Shown: one piece after another, positions 15,615 to 23,892 of the stretch
Layout: the number at the start of each line of letters is the position of its first letter
Position numbering within the stretch: the stretch's first letter is position 1
Assembly (NCBI RefSeq): GCF_900115695.1
Contig: NZ_FOXK01000009.1
Span: forward strand, 186,001-250,000
Length of the DNA stretch: 64,000 nt
Direction: 5' to 3'
Source of the DNA: Ectopseudomonas toyotomiensis
Lineage (GTDB): Bacteria > Pseudomonadota > Gammaproteobacteria > Pseudomonadales > Pseudomonadaceae
Position numbers and translations under genes: made by a program
Notes under the pieces: model-generated
The model's database searches: none
Seen by the model: the letters and a program-made list of their open reading frames with translations, nothing else
What the model was told of the DNA's origin: nothing

Positions 15615-16203
15615 CTTCAAGGAACTGGTGCTGGCCAGCCATAACGCCGGCAAGCTCAAAGAGTTGCAGGCCATGCTCGGCGATGCGGTGCGCGTGCGTT
15701 CCATCGGTGAGTTCAGCCAGGTCGAACCGGAAGAGACCGGCCTGTCGTTCGTCGAGAACGCCATCCTCAAGGCGCGCAACGCCGCGCGCATCTCCGGCCT
15801 GCCGGCGCTGGCCGACGACTCCGGCCTGGCGGTGGATTTCCTCGGCGGCGCTCCTGGCATCTACTCGGCGCGCTATGCCGATGGCCAGGGCGATGCGGCG
15901 AACAATGCCAAGCTGCTCGCCGCCCTGAAAGACGTGCCGGACGCCGAGCGTGGCGCCCAGTTCGTCTGTGCCCTGGCGCTGGTGCGACATGCCGACGATC
16001 CGCTGCCGATCCTCTGTGAAGGCCTGTGGCACGGCAGCATCCTGCACGAAGCCCTTGGCGAGCACGGCTTCGGCTACGACCCGCTGTTCTGGGTGCCGGA
16101 AACCGCCTGTTCCAGTGCCGAACTGCCGGCCGAGCAGAAGAACCGCCTCAGCCACCGTGCCCGCGCCATGGCCCTGCTCAAGCAGCGCCTGGGGCTGGCA
16201 TGA
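15607..16203 (+). CDS. rdgB: XTP/dITP pyrophosphatase RdgB
   Basis: A house-cleaning nucleotide pyrophosphatase of 198 residues that removes dITP, XTP and ITP from the pool. The Ham1/RdgB motifs are visible: Ser-His-Asn-Ala-Gly-Lys near the N terminus, Glu-Thr-Gly-Leu-Ser-Phe-Val-Glu-Asn-Ala, the metal-binding Ala-Asp-Asp-Ser-Gly-Leu, and Gly-Phe-Gly-Tyr-Asp-Pro-Leu-Phe. The C terminus Ser-His-Arg-Ala-Arg-Ala fits the substrate-recognition loop. It is coupled to hemW by a 4-base overlap (ATGA). Confidence 0.96.
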   Translation: MTDFKELVLASHNAGKLKELQAMLGDAVRVRSIGEFSQVEPEETGLSFVENAILKARNAARISGLPALADDSGLAVDFLGGAPGIYSARYADGQGDAANNAKLLAALKDVPDAERGAQFVCALALVRHADDPLPILCEGLWHGSILHEALGEHGFGYDPLFWVPETACSSAELPAEQKNRLSHRARAMALLKQRLGLA

Positions 16204-17360
16204 GCGATACCACTGGCGGGAGTTTCCTGCTCCCGCCCCTCGCGCTCTATATCCATATCCCGTGGTGCGTGCGCAAATGCCCCTACTGCGACTTCAATTC
16301 CCATGCTGCCGGGCCGACGCTGCCTGAAGAAGAGTATGTAGACGCGCTGCTCGCTGACCTCGATGCCGACCTGCAGCACGTCCATGGCCGTCCACTGACC
16401 TCGATCTTCTTCGGCGGCGGCACCCCCAGCCTGTTTTCCGACCGCGCCCTGGGCCGTCTGCTGGAAGGCGTCGAACGGCGCGTGGCCTTCGCGCCGGATA
16501 TCGAGATCACCCTGGAAGCCAACCCTGGCACCTTCGAACAGGCCAAGTTCAAGGGCTACCGGGCATTGGGCATCAATCGCCTGTCCATCGGCGTGCAGAG
16601 CTTCCAGCAGGCCAAGCTCAAGGCGCTGGGGCGTATCCACGATGGCGACGAGGCCATTCGCGCCGCCGATATGGCGCGCGCTGCCGGCTTCGACAACTTC
16701 AACCTCGACCTGATGCACGGTCTGCCGCAGCAAAGCATCGAAGACGCCCTGTTCGACCTGCGAACCGCCATCGCCCAGACTCCCACGCACCTGTCCTGGT
16801 ACCAGCTGACGATGGAGCCGAACACGGTGTTCTGGAGCCAGCCGCCCGAGCTGCCCGAGGACGATCTGCTGTGGGACATCCAGGAAGCCGGCCAGGCGCT
16901 GCTTGCCGCCGAGGGCTACGCGCAGTACGAGGTGTCCGCCTACGCCCAGCCCGGCAAACAGGCGCGGCATAACCTCAACTACTGGACCTTCGGCGACTTT
17001 CTCGGCATCGGCGCTGGCGCTCACGCCAAGCTGAGCACACCCGCAGGGCGCATCCAGCGCACCTGGAAAACCCGCCTGCCGAAGGACTACCTCGACCCGG
17101 CCAAGGCATTTCAGGCCGGCGACCGCCTGCTGGAAGCCGACGAGTTGCCCTTCGAGTTTCTGATGAACGTGCTGCGCCTGACCGAAGGCGCGCCTGCCGA
17201 GCTGTTCAGCCAGCGCACCGGCCTGCCATTGCAGCAACTCGAACAGGCACGCCGCGAAGCCGAACGTCAGGGTCTGCTGCAAGCCGACGAAACTCGGCTG
17301 GTCGCCACGGCCAAGGGCCAGCTGTTTCTCAATGATCTGCTGCAGCAGTTCCTGGCCTAG
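16200..17360 (+). CDS. hemW: radical SAM heme chaperone HemW
   Basis: A 386-residue radical SAM protein formerly annotated as an oxygen-independent coproporphyrinogen oxidase; HemW proteins bind heme and pass it to respiratory enzymes. The cluster motif is Cys-x3-Cys-x2-Cys in Pro-Trp-Cys-Val-Arg-Lys-Cys-Pro-Tyr-Cys-Asp-Phe, with the HemW-type spacing and no second Cys before it as in HemN. A Gly-Gly-Gly-Thr-Pro-Ser SAM-binding stretch and a C-terminal HemN_C domain follow. ATG 16200 overlaps the rdgB stop; the open frame extends upstream inside rdgB and was not used. It is the last gene of the metX operon-like run. Confidence 0.94.
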   Translation: MSDTTGGSFLLPPLALYIHIPWCVRKCPYCDFNSHAAGPTLPEEEYVDALLADLDADLQHVHGRPLTSIFFGGGTPSLFSDRALGRLLEGVERRVAFAPDIEITLEANPGTFEQAKFKGYRALGINRLSIGVQSFQQAKLKALGRIHDGDEAIRAADMARAAGFDNFNLDLMHGLPQQSIEDALFDLRTAIAQTPTHLSWYQLTMEPNTVFWSQPPELPEDDLLWDIQEAGQALLAAEGYAQYEVSAYAQPGKQARHNLNYWTFGDFLGIGAGAHAKLSTPAGRIQRTWKTRLPKDYLDPAKAFQAGDRLLEADELPFEFLMNVLRLTEGAPAELFSQRTGLPLQQLEQARREAERQGLLQADETRLVATAKGQLFLNDLLQQFLA

Positions 17361-17586
17361 GGTCTGTACGAAAAGTCGCCGAGCCAAGGTCAGGCGATAC
17401 CGATGGCGGCCCCGCAAAAACAGGTGAGGAACGGACTGGGCTCGCACTCGAGTTTACGAGCTGTAAATGAGCATTACTCACTTCGTTCGCCCTCCGGGCC
17501 GCGCTGAAGCGCGTTAGCTGCAAGCAGCTTGCCGAACTCGTTTTTAACGAAGCATCACCGAGCACAGGCACTTTTCGGACAGAGCC
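17360..17586. repeat. MITE-like palindromic element, long form (copy B)
   Basis: A 227-base element starting on the last base of the hemW stop. Its ends form an inverted repeat (GGGTCTGTACGAAAAGT against GGCTCTGTCCGAAAAGT on the other strand). The core AAAAACAGGTGAGGAA...GTTTACG...GTAAATGAGCATTACTC and the CTCGTTTTTAACG near the right match copies A and C; an extra inner segment of about 80 bases absent from copy A is shared with copy C. This accounts for most of the 328-base gap before the DUF3392 gene. The rest (17587-17688) shows only a likely upstream region for that gene. Confidence 0.75.
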
Positions 17587-17688
17587 TAGATCACCCCACA
17601 GCGCAACAAGAATCCGTTAGGCTTAGGCGCTTCGCTCGCGCAGCCCTGATGCCGCTGCGCTGACCGTTACGCCTGCCAAGGAGCCTGA

Positions 17689-18012
17689 ATGGATCTGCTA
17701 CTGGACCTGATCGTCACCCTCTCGCGCTGGAGCCGCAGCCACCTCGGCGATATCTCCCTGGCCATCATGGCCACCCTGCTGGTGCTGTTCGGCCCAGCCA
17801 TCAACGCCTGGGTTCAACGCACCATCGGCAACCTCAATTTCGTCCTGCGTACTCTGCTGTTCGTGGTGTTCTGCGCGGTCGGCTACGGCCTGGCGATCGT
17901 CTTCCTCACACCCTGGCTGGCCAAGGGCCTGGCGCACTTCAACAACTACACACTGGCGCCGGTGCTGATCCTGATCTTCGTGGTGATCGGCATATTGGCC
18001 GACAGGAACTAG
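17689..18012 (+). CDS. DUF3392 family membrane protein
   Basis: A small integral membrane protein of 107 residues with three hydrophobic segments (about 20-40, 50-72 and 83-103). It matches the DUF3392 family, found mainly in gamma-proteobacteria and without known function. The start follows a GGAG ribosome site (AAGGAGCCTGA) closely. It stands alone between the MITE-like copy B and the convergent chemoreceptor gene. Confidence 0.8.
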   Translation: MDLLLDLIVTLSRWSRSHLGDISLAIMATLLVLFGPAINAWVQRTIGNLNFVLRTLLFVVFCAVGYGLAIVFLTPWLAKGLAHFNNYTLAPVLILIFVVIGILADRN

Positions 18013-18062
18013 GGTGACCGCGGAGCGCCATTGCAGTTGCGGCAAGAAGAACTGATTTCCCT

Positions 18063-18114
18063 TGTAGGAGCGGTGTCAGCCATGGACATTGGCTTTCGCG
18101 GCTGAAGCCGCTCC
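18063..18114. repeat. REP doublet of the TAGGAGCGG type
   Basis: TGTAGGAGCGGTGTCAGCC and the inverted GGCTTTCGCGGCTGAAGCCGCTCC arm enclose a short loop between two convergent genes. It is related to the doublets at 7431 and 41002. It may work as a bidirectional terminator. Confidence 0.6.
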
Positions 18115-18140
18115 GTATGGCGAGGGGCGAACCGCTGTTT

Positions 18141-20039
18141 CTACAGCACGAACTTGGACACTTCGCTACCGATCTGCCGGCCTAGCGCCTGCAGGTTGGA
18201 GGCTGCTGCCGAGGCGGCATGGCTGCTCTGCGACATCTGATCGCCCATGGCGCGGATGTTCTCGGTATTGCGGTTGACCTCCACGGTGACACAGGCCTGC
18301 TCTTCCGCCGCCGAGGCGATCTGCGCAGCCATGTCGTTGATCTGCCCGACCGCATCGGTGATCTGCTGCAACAGGTCACTGGCCGCCTGGGCATCAGTCA
18401 CACTCTGCGAAGCCTTGGCTGCGGCGTTGTCCATCACCCCGACTGCCTGGCGGGTGGCGTCCTGCAGCACCTGGATCATCGCCTCGATCTCGCGGGTCGA
18501 CTCATGGGTGCGCTTGGACAGCACGCGCACCTCGTCGGCCACCACCGAAAAACCACGGCCGTGCTCGCCGGCACGCGCCGCCTCGATGGCCGCGTTGAGG
18601 GCCAGCAGGTTGGTCTGGTCAGCGATGCTGGCGATGGTGGAGAGAATCGAGCTGATCTCGTTGGAGTGGCGGTGCAATTCATCGATGATGCGCCCGGCCC
18701 CTTCGACTTCTTCAGCCAGCAGGGCGATGGACTGCTGGCTGCGCTCCACCTGGCGGCGCCCTTCCACACTCAGGCTGACCGAATCCACGGCCTGACCGGA
18801 GGCGGTCTCGGCATTGTGCGAGATTTCCTGTGTGGCGGAAGCCATCTGCGTCACCGCAGTGGCCACCAGGTGCAGCTCGGACTGGTGCTGCTGCACGTGC
18901 TGGTTCTGCGCTTCAGCATCCTGCGCCACCTGTCCGGACTCGTTGCTCAGCGCCACGGCAACCTCGCGCAGGCGGGAAATGATGCCGTGCAGCTGCTCGA
19001 TGAAGCGGTTGAAGCTGCTCGATAGCTGGCCAATCTCGTCATTGGAGTTGACCGGCAGGCGCTGGGTCAGGTCACCATTGCCTTCGGCGATGGCGTTGAG
19101 GTTGTGACGGATCTGCTCGAGATCACGGAACAGCACACGGCCCAGCAGAGCCAGCACCAGAATGGCGACGGCCAGCATGCCGGTACCGATGATCAACTGC
19201 ACAGCGAGCTGCTCACGCACCGGCGCGAGCACTTTTGCCTCATCCATGACCATCACGAAAGTCCATCGGGTATTGGGGATCTCGACGGCGTACAGCAGGC
19301 TATCGGTGCCCGCCACCTCAGCCTCAGTGAGACGACGCTGTTGCACCAGGGCCTTGAGCTGCTCGTCAGCCAGCGCTGGCGAAAAGTCGGCTGCCGACTT
19401 GGTGCGCCACTCCTTGTCGGGGTGCGCGATCATCTGTCCGCTTTGATCGATCAACAGCGCGTAGCCTTCGCCAGGGATGCTCAACTTGCCGATGGTCTCG
19501 GTCAACGTATCGAGCGTCAGGTTGGCGCCGACCACGCCAATCAGCGTGCCGTTACGACGTGCCGGGTAGGCGATGGTCACCACGTAGGCGCCATCGGTGA
19601 GCGATACGTAAGGGTCGCTGATGAACACATCGTTGTTCTTCTCGGCGCCCTGATACCAGCCGCGCTGGCGCGGATCGTAGTTCTGCAGGATCACCGTCGG
19701 GTCATTCTGCAGCATCTGTCCATCGACGGTGCCGATGTAGGTGATATTGAAGGCGAAGGTCGCCCAGGTCTGCTGCAGCAGAATGTGCGGGGCGATCTGC
19801 GGCTGCTGCACCAGGCTGCCCGCAGTGGTCTTCACGGCGTTGATGCGGTCGTTCATCCAGTTGCCCAGGTTGACCGATATCGACTGGGCGAAGCCGTCGA
19901 TATCCCGCCGCAGGGTGTCATTGACGGTCCGGTCCAGGGAAGAAACGCTCTGCCAGATCAGCACAATGCTGACCAGCGATAACAGCGCCGCCGCCGTCAG
20001 GGTGATTTTCAGGCGCAGCGGCCAATCCTTGATATTCAT
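18141..20039 (-). CDS. methyl-accepting chemotaxis protein with dCache_1 sensor
   Basis: A transmembrane chemoreceptor of 632 residues. Domain order: first membrane helix about 10-30, periplasmic double-Cache domain about 35-275, second helix about 280-300, HAMP about 302-355 and a cytoplasmic signalling domain with the hairpin-tip motif Thr-Asn-Leu-Leu-Ala-Leu-Asn-Ala-Ala-Ile-Glu-Ala-Ala. The ligand pocket carries Tyr121, Arg126, Trp128, Tyr129 and Tyr144, the same residues and numbers as I recall in the amino acid receptor PctA, but Asn173 in place of Asp173. No C-terminal CheR-tethering pentapeptide is seen. ATG 20039 gives the membrane anchor directly; an upstream in-frame start adds 37 residues with no homology. 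It stands alone, outside any che operon. Confidence 0.93.
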   Translation of the reverse strand: MNIKDWPLRLKITLTAAALLSLVSIVLIWQSVSSLDRTVNDTLRRDIDGFAQSISVNLGNWMNDRINAVKTTAGSLVQQPQIAPHILLQQTWATFAFNITYIGTVDGQMLQNDPTVILQNYDPRQRGWYQGAEKNNDVFISDPYVSLTDGAYVVTIAYPARRNGTLIGVVGANLTLDTLTETIGKLSIPGEGYALLIDQSGQMIAHPDKEWRTKSAADFSPALADEQLKALVQQRRLTEAEVAGTDSLLYAVEIPNTRWTFVMVMDEAKVLAPVREQLAVQLIIGTGMLAVAILVLALLGRVLFRDLEQIRHNLNAIAEGNGDLTQRLPVNSNDEIGQLSSSFNRFIEQLHGIISRLREVAVALSNESGQVAQDAEAQNQHVQQHQSELHLVATAVTQMASATQEISHNAETASGQAVDSVSLSVEGRRQVERSQQSIALLAEEVEGAGRIIDELHRHSNEISSILSTIASIADQTNLLALNAAIEAARAGEHGRGFSVVADEVRVLSKRTHESTREIEAMIQVLQDATRQAVGVMDNAAAKASQSVTDAQAASDLLQQITDAVGQINDMAAQIASAAEEQACVTVEVNRNTENIRAMGDQMSQSSHAASAAASNLQALGRQIGSEVSKFVL

Positions 20040-20341
20040 GCACAGGACTCCATCGATGTCAGGCTCGAGCAGACACCTGTCGTTGAAAGCCAGATCCGTG
20101 AGCAAGCGACGCAGCGCGGAAGCGCGAGCCCCTGAGCGGGCTTTCAGCACAGAGCGTTATCACCGGGATCTGGGAAGCGGTTATGGGGTTGCCCGGGAAC
20201 CTGGCCAGTTCTGACGGGCACACGCAGGTAATAAGCGACCGCACGACGGAAAACGTGAAGCCGAAAGCGTGCAAAACCGCTTAAAAGCACTGAGCTAGAG
20301 GGGTCTCTTAACTACGGCGCTGGATCTACTGAGCACCTCGC
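20040..20341. other. intergenic region without a recognised gene
   Basis: These 302 bases separate the chemoreceptor from the kinase-like gene, both on the minus strand. I looked for a sigma-28 (FliA) promoter ahead of the chemoreceptor and found none convincing. There is a short inverted pair (GAGCCCCTGAGCGGGCTTTC, 20128-20147). No start codon with a good ribosome site and a conserved frame was found. Confidence 0.4.
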
Positions 20342-20890
20342 TCAGGACTGCAGCCAGCTCAGCACGCGCTCAGCCAGTTGTTCGGGCGTGTGCCGGGTGG
20401 AATCCAGCCGCAGCAGCGGGCAGCCCAGATGGCGGGCCATCCAGGTTTCGTGCATAAGCAGGCTGCGTGTGTGCAGGTCCCCCTGCTCGTAGCCGGCGGC
20501 CCATTGCAGGAAAGCCAGGCTCTGCCCGTGCATGTCACCTCCTGGCAGAATGCGTTCAGCGTAGCGCTGCGCTTCACGCTGCCGCAGTCGGCGCATGCGC
20601 TCCCGGTCGTCCAGGCGCAGGAACAGGGCATGGCTGAACGAAGGGATCAGCGCCTCGCCCCAGCTGCACAGCGAACCACTGAGCACCCAGCTGGGCGCCT
20701 GTGCGCTACGCTCGCGGATCAGCCTGACGCGCTCCTCGGGCGGCCGCTTGTGCTGATAGGGCGGCTCGCTAGGCAGCCAGTAGAAATCGTCGGTATCCAG
20801 GTGCAGCCAGCCATTGCGCTCGGCCAGCGTGCGGGCCAGCGTGGTGGTGCCCGAGCCGGATGCCCCGAAGATATGTAACCGAACCTCCAT
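20342..20890 (-). CDS. P-loop kinase-like protein lacking the Walker A lysine
   Basis: A small cytoplasmic P-loop protein of 182 residues that resembles nucleoside monophosphate kinases. The nucleotide-binding loop reads Gly-Ala-Ser-Gly-Ser-Gly-Thr-Thr-Thr (residues 9-17), so Thr replaces the lysine of a normal Walker A. I recall a family of such GSGTTT proteins annotated as AAA family ATPases, so this looks like a family trait and not a mutation. Conserved Asp-Thr-Asp-Asp-Phe-Tyr-Trp-Leu-Pro (32-40) and Leu-Ser-Gly-Ser-Leu-Cys-x-Trp-Gly segments follow, and a lid-like Arg-Arg-Leu-Arg-Gln-Arg-Glu. The start at 20890 was chosen for the family N terminus. It is divergent from the GNAT gene with 31 bases between starts. 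Confidence 0.75.
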   Translation of the reverse strand: MEVRLHIFGASGSGTTTLARTLAERNGWLHLDTDDFYWLPSEPPYQHKRPPEERVRLIRERSAQAPSWVLSGSLCSWGEALIPSFSHALFLRLDDRERMRRLRQREAQRYAERILPGGDMHGQSLAFLQWAAGYEQGDLHTRSLLMHETWMARHLGCPLLRLDSTRHTPEQLAERVLSWLQS

Positions 20891-20921
20891 GGATGTCCCT
20901 CTCCTCGAACAGGATTTCATC

Positions 20922-21350
20922 ATGATTCGCCCCTACCATCCCACAGACAGCGACGCGCTACTCGACCTCTGGCTGAGGGCCTCCCTCCAGGCCCACGACT
21001 TCGTGCCGGAGACGTTCTGGTACGAGCAGCTACCCGCCATGCGCGAGCTTTATCTGCCGCAGGCCGAAACCCTGGTGCTGGAGGAACAGGGCCAAGTGCT
21101 CGGCTTCGCGTCGCTGCATGAACAGCGCCTGGCTGCGCTGTTCGTCAGCCCAGACGCGCAAGGCCGCGGTCTGGGTAGTCAGCTGCTGGACGAAGCCAAA
21201 CGCAGGCGCAACCGCCTGGAACTCGGCGTCTACCGCGCCAACACCCGGGCAGTGGCCTTCTACCGGGCAGGCGGGTTCGTGACGCTGGACGAGACGCGCG
21301 ACCCGCACACCGGCCAGCCGGAGCTGACGATGCGCTGGTCGCGCCAGTGA
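20922..21350 (+). CDS. GNAT family N-acetyltransferase
   Basis: A 142-residue acetyl-CoA-dependent acetyltransferase. Motif A is visible as Leu-Phe-Val-Ser-Pro-Asp-Ala-Gln-Gly-Arg-Gly-Leu-Gly-Ser-Gln-Leu (about 80-95), followed by the motif B region with Asn-x-x-Ala-Val-Ala-Phe-Tyr. The substrate is not evident; small proteins of this type acetylate amino acids, peptides or antibiotics. ATG 20922 gives the typical Met-Ile-Arg-Pro-Tyr-x-x-x-Asp start; the longer open frame upstream overlaps the divergent kinase-like gene. Confidence 0.88.
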   Translation: MIRPYHPTDSDALLDLWLRASLQAHDFVPETFWYEQLPAMRELYLPQAETLVLEEQGQVLGFASLHEQRLAALFVSPDAQGRGLGSQLLDEAKRRRNRLELGVYRANTRAVAFYRAGGFVTLDETRDPHTGQPELTMRWSRQ

Positions 21351-21357
21351 CGACGGT

Positions 21358-22701
21358 TCAGTTACCTTCGCGGCGCAGCGCCTGCGGGGTGAAGTCGCGC
21401 GGAGTCAGCCTGGCGTTGAAGTCGTACATCTTCTCGTTGTTATCCAGGCCGTCAGCGAAGTAGCGGCCACCCTTGAGGTCGTAAATGGTCTCCAGGGTCG
21501 AGCCGAACATCGGCACGTCGTAGTAGCTGATCGGGTGGGCCTCCTGCAGACCGATCAGGTTGCCGTTGCGGTCATACAGGTCGACAGCGAGGATCTGCCA
21601 GCTGTCTTCATCCAGATAGAAGCGGCGTTTGCCATAGGGATGGCTGAAACCGGTACGCAGATCCGCCTCGACCACCCAGACGCGGTGCAGCTCGTAACGC
21701 AACAGCTCGGGGTTGATGTGCTTGGCCTGCAGGATATCGGCGTAGGGAATGCCGCGCTGGTGCACGGCATAGCTGTTGTAGGGCACCAGCATCTCGCGCT
21801 TGCCCAACAACTGCCACTCGTAGCGATCCGGCGCACCATTGTAGGAATCCACCTGGTCGGCGGTGGCCATGCCATTGGTGTCAGGCTGCAGGGTGTCGTA
21901 GGCAAGCATCGGCAGGCGGCGCACACGGCGCTCGCCACGGTTGAAACGCCAGGCCTTGCGAATCGCCAGCACCTGATCGAGGGTCTCCTGCACCACCAGC
22001 GCCGAGCCAGCCAGCTTGGCTGGAGCTACCACCTTGTACTTGTAATAGAACAGGGTGTTGTCCAGGTCCTGCGGGGCGACGCCGTCACGACCGTAGACGA
22101 AGTAGATGTCGCGTTCGAGCTTGAGCAGGTTGTAACTACCGTTGCTGAGCACCGCCGCCTGATTGGTGGCCATGCTGATCTGGTCGCCGCGATACCGCAT
22201 GACGTGGTTCCAGATCGCCTCCTGGCCGTTCGCCGGCAGCGGGAACGGCACGCCGGAAGCAGCGCCCTGAACGCCATTGCCACCGGCAATCAGCTCGGCA
22301 TTGAGGGCGTTGAAGCGAGTGGCGTCGTAGATGCGTTGTGGCGCGGCCGCACTGCGCCGGGTCGGGAATACGCGCAGATAGAAACTGGGGTTCTGCTGCA
22401 GCAGGGTCTTGAGGCCGACCGGCAGCTGCTGTTCGTACTGCGCCAGGTTCTGACTGTCGACCCGGTACAGCAGTTTGTCGTCAGCATAGGGATCAGGGTG
22501 ATGCATGCCCGGCTGGTAATTGGCCGGCGGCGTGGCCAGGCCGCCCGTCCAGGCAGGGATGGTGCCACTGGCATTACCGGCACGCTCGCCACCAAGCGGT
22601 GTCAGCTCCTGCCCCAGACGCGCGGCCTGGCTGGCATCGACCTTGGCCTGGGCCTGAAACGCCAGGGCAGTCAGCAGAAGAAGGGAAACCGATCTCAACA
22701 C
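21358..22701 (-). CDS. DUF1329 domain-containing protein
   Basis: An exported protein of 447 residues with a signal peptide (hydrophobic about 4-18, Ala-Gln-Ala cleavage). DUF1329 covers most of the mature part and shows the family's Ala-x-Arg-Leu-Gly-x-x-Leu-Thr-Pro-x-Gly-Ala/Gly start and many aromatic residues. The family is abundant in Pseudomonas; members occur beside RND-type exporters and in sterol or hydrophobic substrate loci, so a role in outer-membrane or lipid transport has been suggested. No such neighbour exists here. It converges on the GNAT gene with only 7 bases between the stop codons. Confidence 0.82.
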   Translation of the reverse strand: MLRSVSLLLLTALAFQAQAKVDASQAARLGQELTPLGGERAGNASGTIPAWTGGLATPPANYQPGMHHPDPYADDKLLYRVDSQNLAQYEQQLPVGLKTLLQQNPSFYLRVFPTRRSAAAPQRIYDATRFNALNAELIAGGNGVQGAASGVPFPLPANGQEAIWNHVMRYRGDQISMATNQAAVLSNGSYNLLKLERDIYFVYGRDGVAPQDLDNTLFYYKYKVVAPAKLAGSALVVQETLDQVLAIRKAWRFNRGERRVRRLPMLAYDTLQPDTNGMATADQVDSYNGAPDRYEWQLLGKREMLVPYNSYAVHQRGIPYADILQAKHINPELLRYELHRVWVVEADLRTGFSHPYGKRRFYLDEDSWQILAVDLYDRNGNLIGLQEAHPISYYDVPMFGSTLETIYDLKGGRYFADGLDNNEKMYDFNARLTPRDFTPQALRREGN

Positions 22702-22781
22702 AATGCTCTCCTCGCGGCGCCTGCAAGCGGTGCCGCTATTGTCCGCGCCCCTTGTAGGTGCGCTTGTCTTTGTTGTGTTCT

Positions 22782-22997
22782 GAGAGCCTGCTCACGGCCT
22801 CGCGAGCTAGAGCGATACAAGGCAAAAACAAGCGAGGAACGGCCGGGGTCGCGGGCGACTGTACTTTTGTACATGAGCATGACTCGCTTCGCTCTCCCCT
22901 TCGGGGCCGCACCAGAGGCGCGTTAGCCGCAAGCGGCTTTCCGAGCTTGTTTTTAACGCAGTAGCGCCGACGCGCAGCAGATCGTGAGCAGGTTCTG
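22782..22997. repeat. MITE-like palindromic element, long form (copy C)
   Basis: About 216 bases with good terminal inverted repeats: GAGAGCCTGCTCACG at the left and CGTGAGCAGGTTCT at the right. The inner ACAAGGCAAAAACAAGCGAGGAACGG / CCGAGCTTGTTTTTAACGCAG arrangement matches copies A and B. It fills most of the 386-base gap between the DUF1329 gene and trmB. The remaining 80 bases before the trmB stop show nothing recognisable. Confidence 0.75.
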
Positions 22998-23087
22998 AGG
23001 TGAGGCGCCGTCCTGGCCGTCGGGTTATCCCGATCTGATCGTGCATCCTGCCGGTTCTAATCAAACGCTTGTCGCTGGGTGAGTCAG

Positions 23088-23804
23088 TCACTCCTGACGC
23101 TGGAACTTCAGATCCCACACGCCATGGCCGAGACGCTCGCCACGACGTTCGAACTTGGTCACCGGACGCTCCTCGGGACGCGGCACGTAGGTGCCATCGG
23201 CCGCCAGGTTGCGATAGCCCGGCGCGGCATTCATCACCTCGAGCATGTGCTCGGCGTAGTTCTCCCAGTCGGTGGCCATGTGCAGTACACCACCGACCTT
23301 CAGCTTGCTGCGCACCAGCTCGGCGAAAGCCGGCTGGACGATACGGCGCTTGTGGTGCCGCGATTTGTGCCAGGGGTCGGGGAAGAACAGCAGCACGCGA
23401 TCGAGGCTGGCATCGGCTACGCAGTCACGCAGCACCTCCAGCGCATCGCAGCTGTACACGCGGATGTTGCTCAGATTCTGCGCCATCGCGCCGCTCAGCA
23501 ACGCACCGACGCCGGGTTTGTGTACCTCGACGCCAATGAAATCCTGCTCGGGTGCGGCAGCAGCCATCTCCAGGGTGGAGTGGCCCATACCGAAACCGAT
23601 CTCGAAGGTGCGCGGCGCACTGCGACCGAACACCTGGTCGAAATCGCGCAAGCCATCTTCCAGCTCCAGGCCGAACAGCGGCCAGCCCTTGTCGATGCCG
23701 CGCTGCTGGCCTTCGGTCATGCGCCCGGCGCGCATCACGAAGCTCTTGATGGTACGGCGCTGGCGACCGTCTTCGGTCAGTTCGGGCTGTTGGGTATCGG
23801 TCAT
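23088..23804 (-). CDS. trmB: tRNA (guanine-N7-)-methyltransferase TrmB
   Basis: Forms 7-methylguanosine at position 46 of tRNA, using SAM, 238 residues. The class I motif I reads Glu-Ile-Gly-Phe-Gly-Met-Gly, followed by Gly-Val-Glu-Val-His-Lys-Pro-Gly and the catalytic/recognition Phe-Phe-Pro-Asp-Pro-Trp-His-Lys-x-Arg-His segment. The final Thr-Lys-Phe-Glu-Arg-Arg-Gly-Glu-Arg-Leu-Gly-His is the TrmB signature for tRNA contact. The start at 23804 precedes the conserved basic N-terminal region by a normal distance. It lies downstream of thiS-thiG, as in P. aeruginosa. Confidence 0.96.
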   Translation of the reverse strand: MTDTQQPELTEDGRQRRTIKSFVMRAGRMTEGQQRGIDKGWPLFGLELEDGLRDFDQVFGRSAPRTFEIGFGMGHSTLEMAAAAPEQDFIGVEVHKPGVGALLSGAMAQNLSNIRVYSCDALEVLRDCVADASLDRVLLFFPDPWHKSRHHKRRIVQPAFAELVRSKLKVGGVLHMATDWENYAEHMLEVMNAAPGYRNLAADGTYVPRPEERPVTKFERRGERLGHGVWDLKFQRQE

Positions 23805-23853
23805 GCTGGGCTCTTGTCGAGTGTTTTACGACTCTGCGGGCTGAAGCCCTGCA

Positions 23854-23887
23854 TTCAACGCAGCAGGGCCGACGCGCAGCAAATCGT
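23854..23887. repeat. remnant right end of the MITE-like element (copy D)
   Basis: TTCAACGCAG-CAGGGCCGACGCGCAGCAAATCGT matches the right-hand ends of copies A and C. The left half is missing. It lies between thiG and trmB. Confidence 0.6.
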
Positions 23888-23892
23888 CATCC

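Noticed and set aside
20040..20341. FliA (sigma-28) promoter for the chemoreceptor
   Set aside because: No TAAA-N15-GCCGATAA-like pair with the proper spacing was found on the minus strand.
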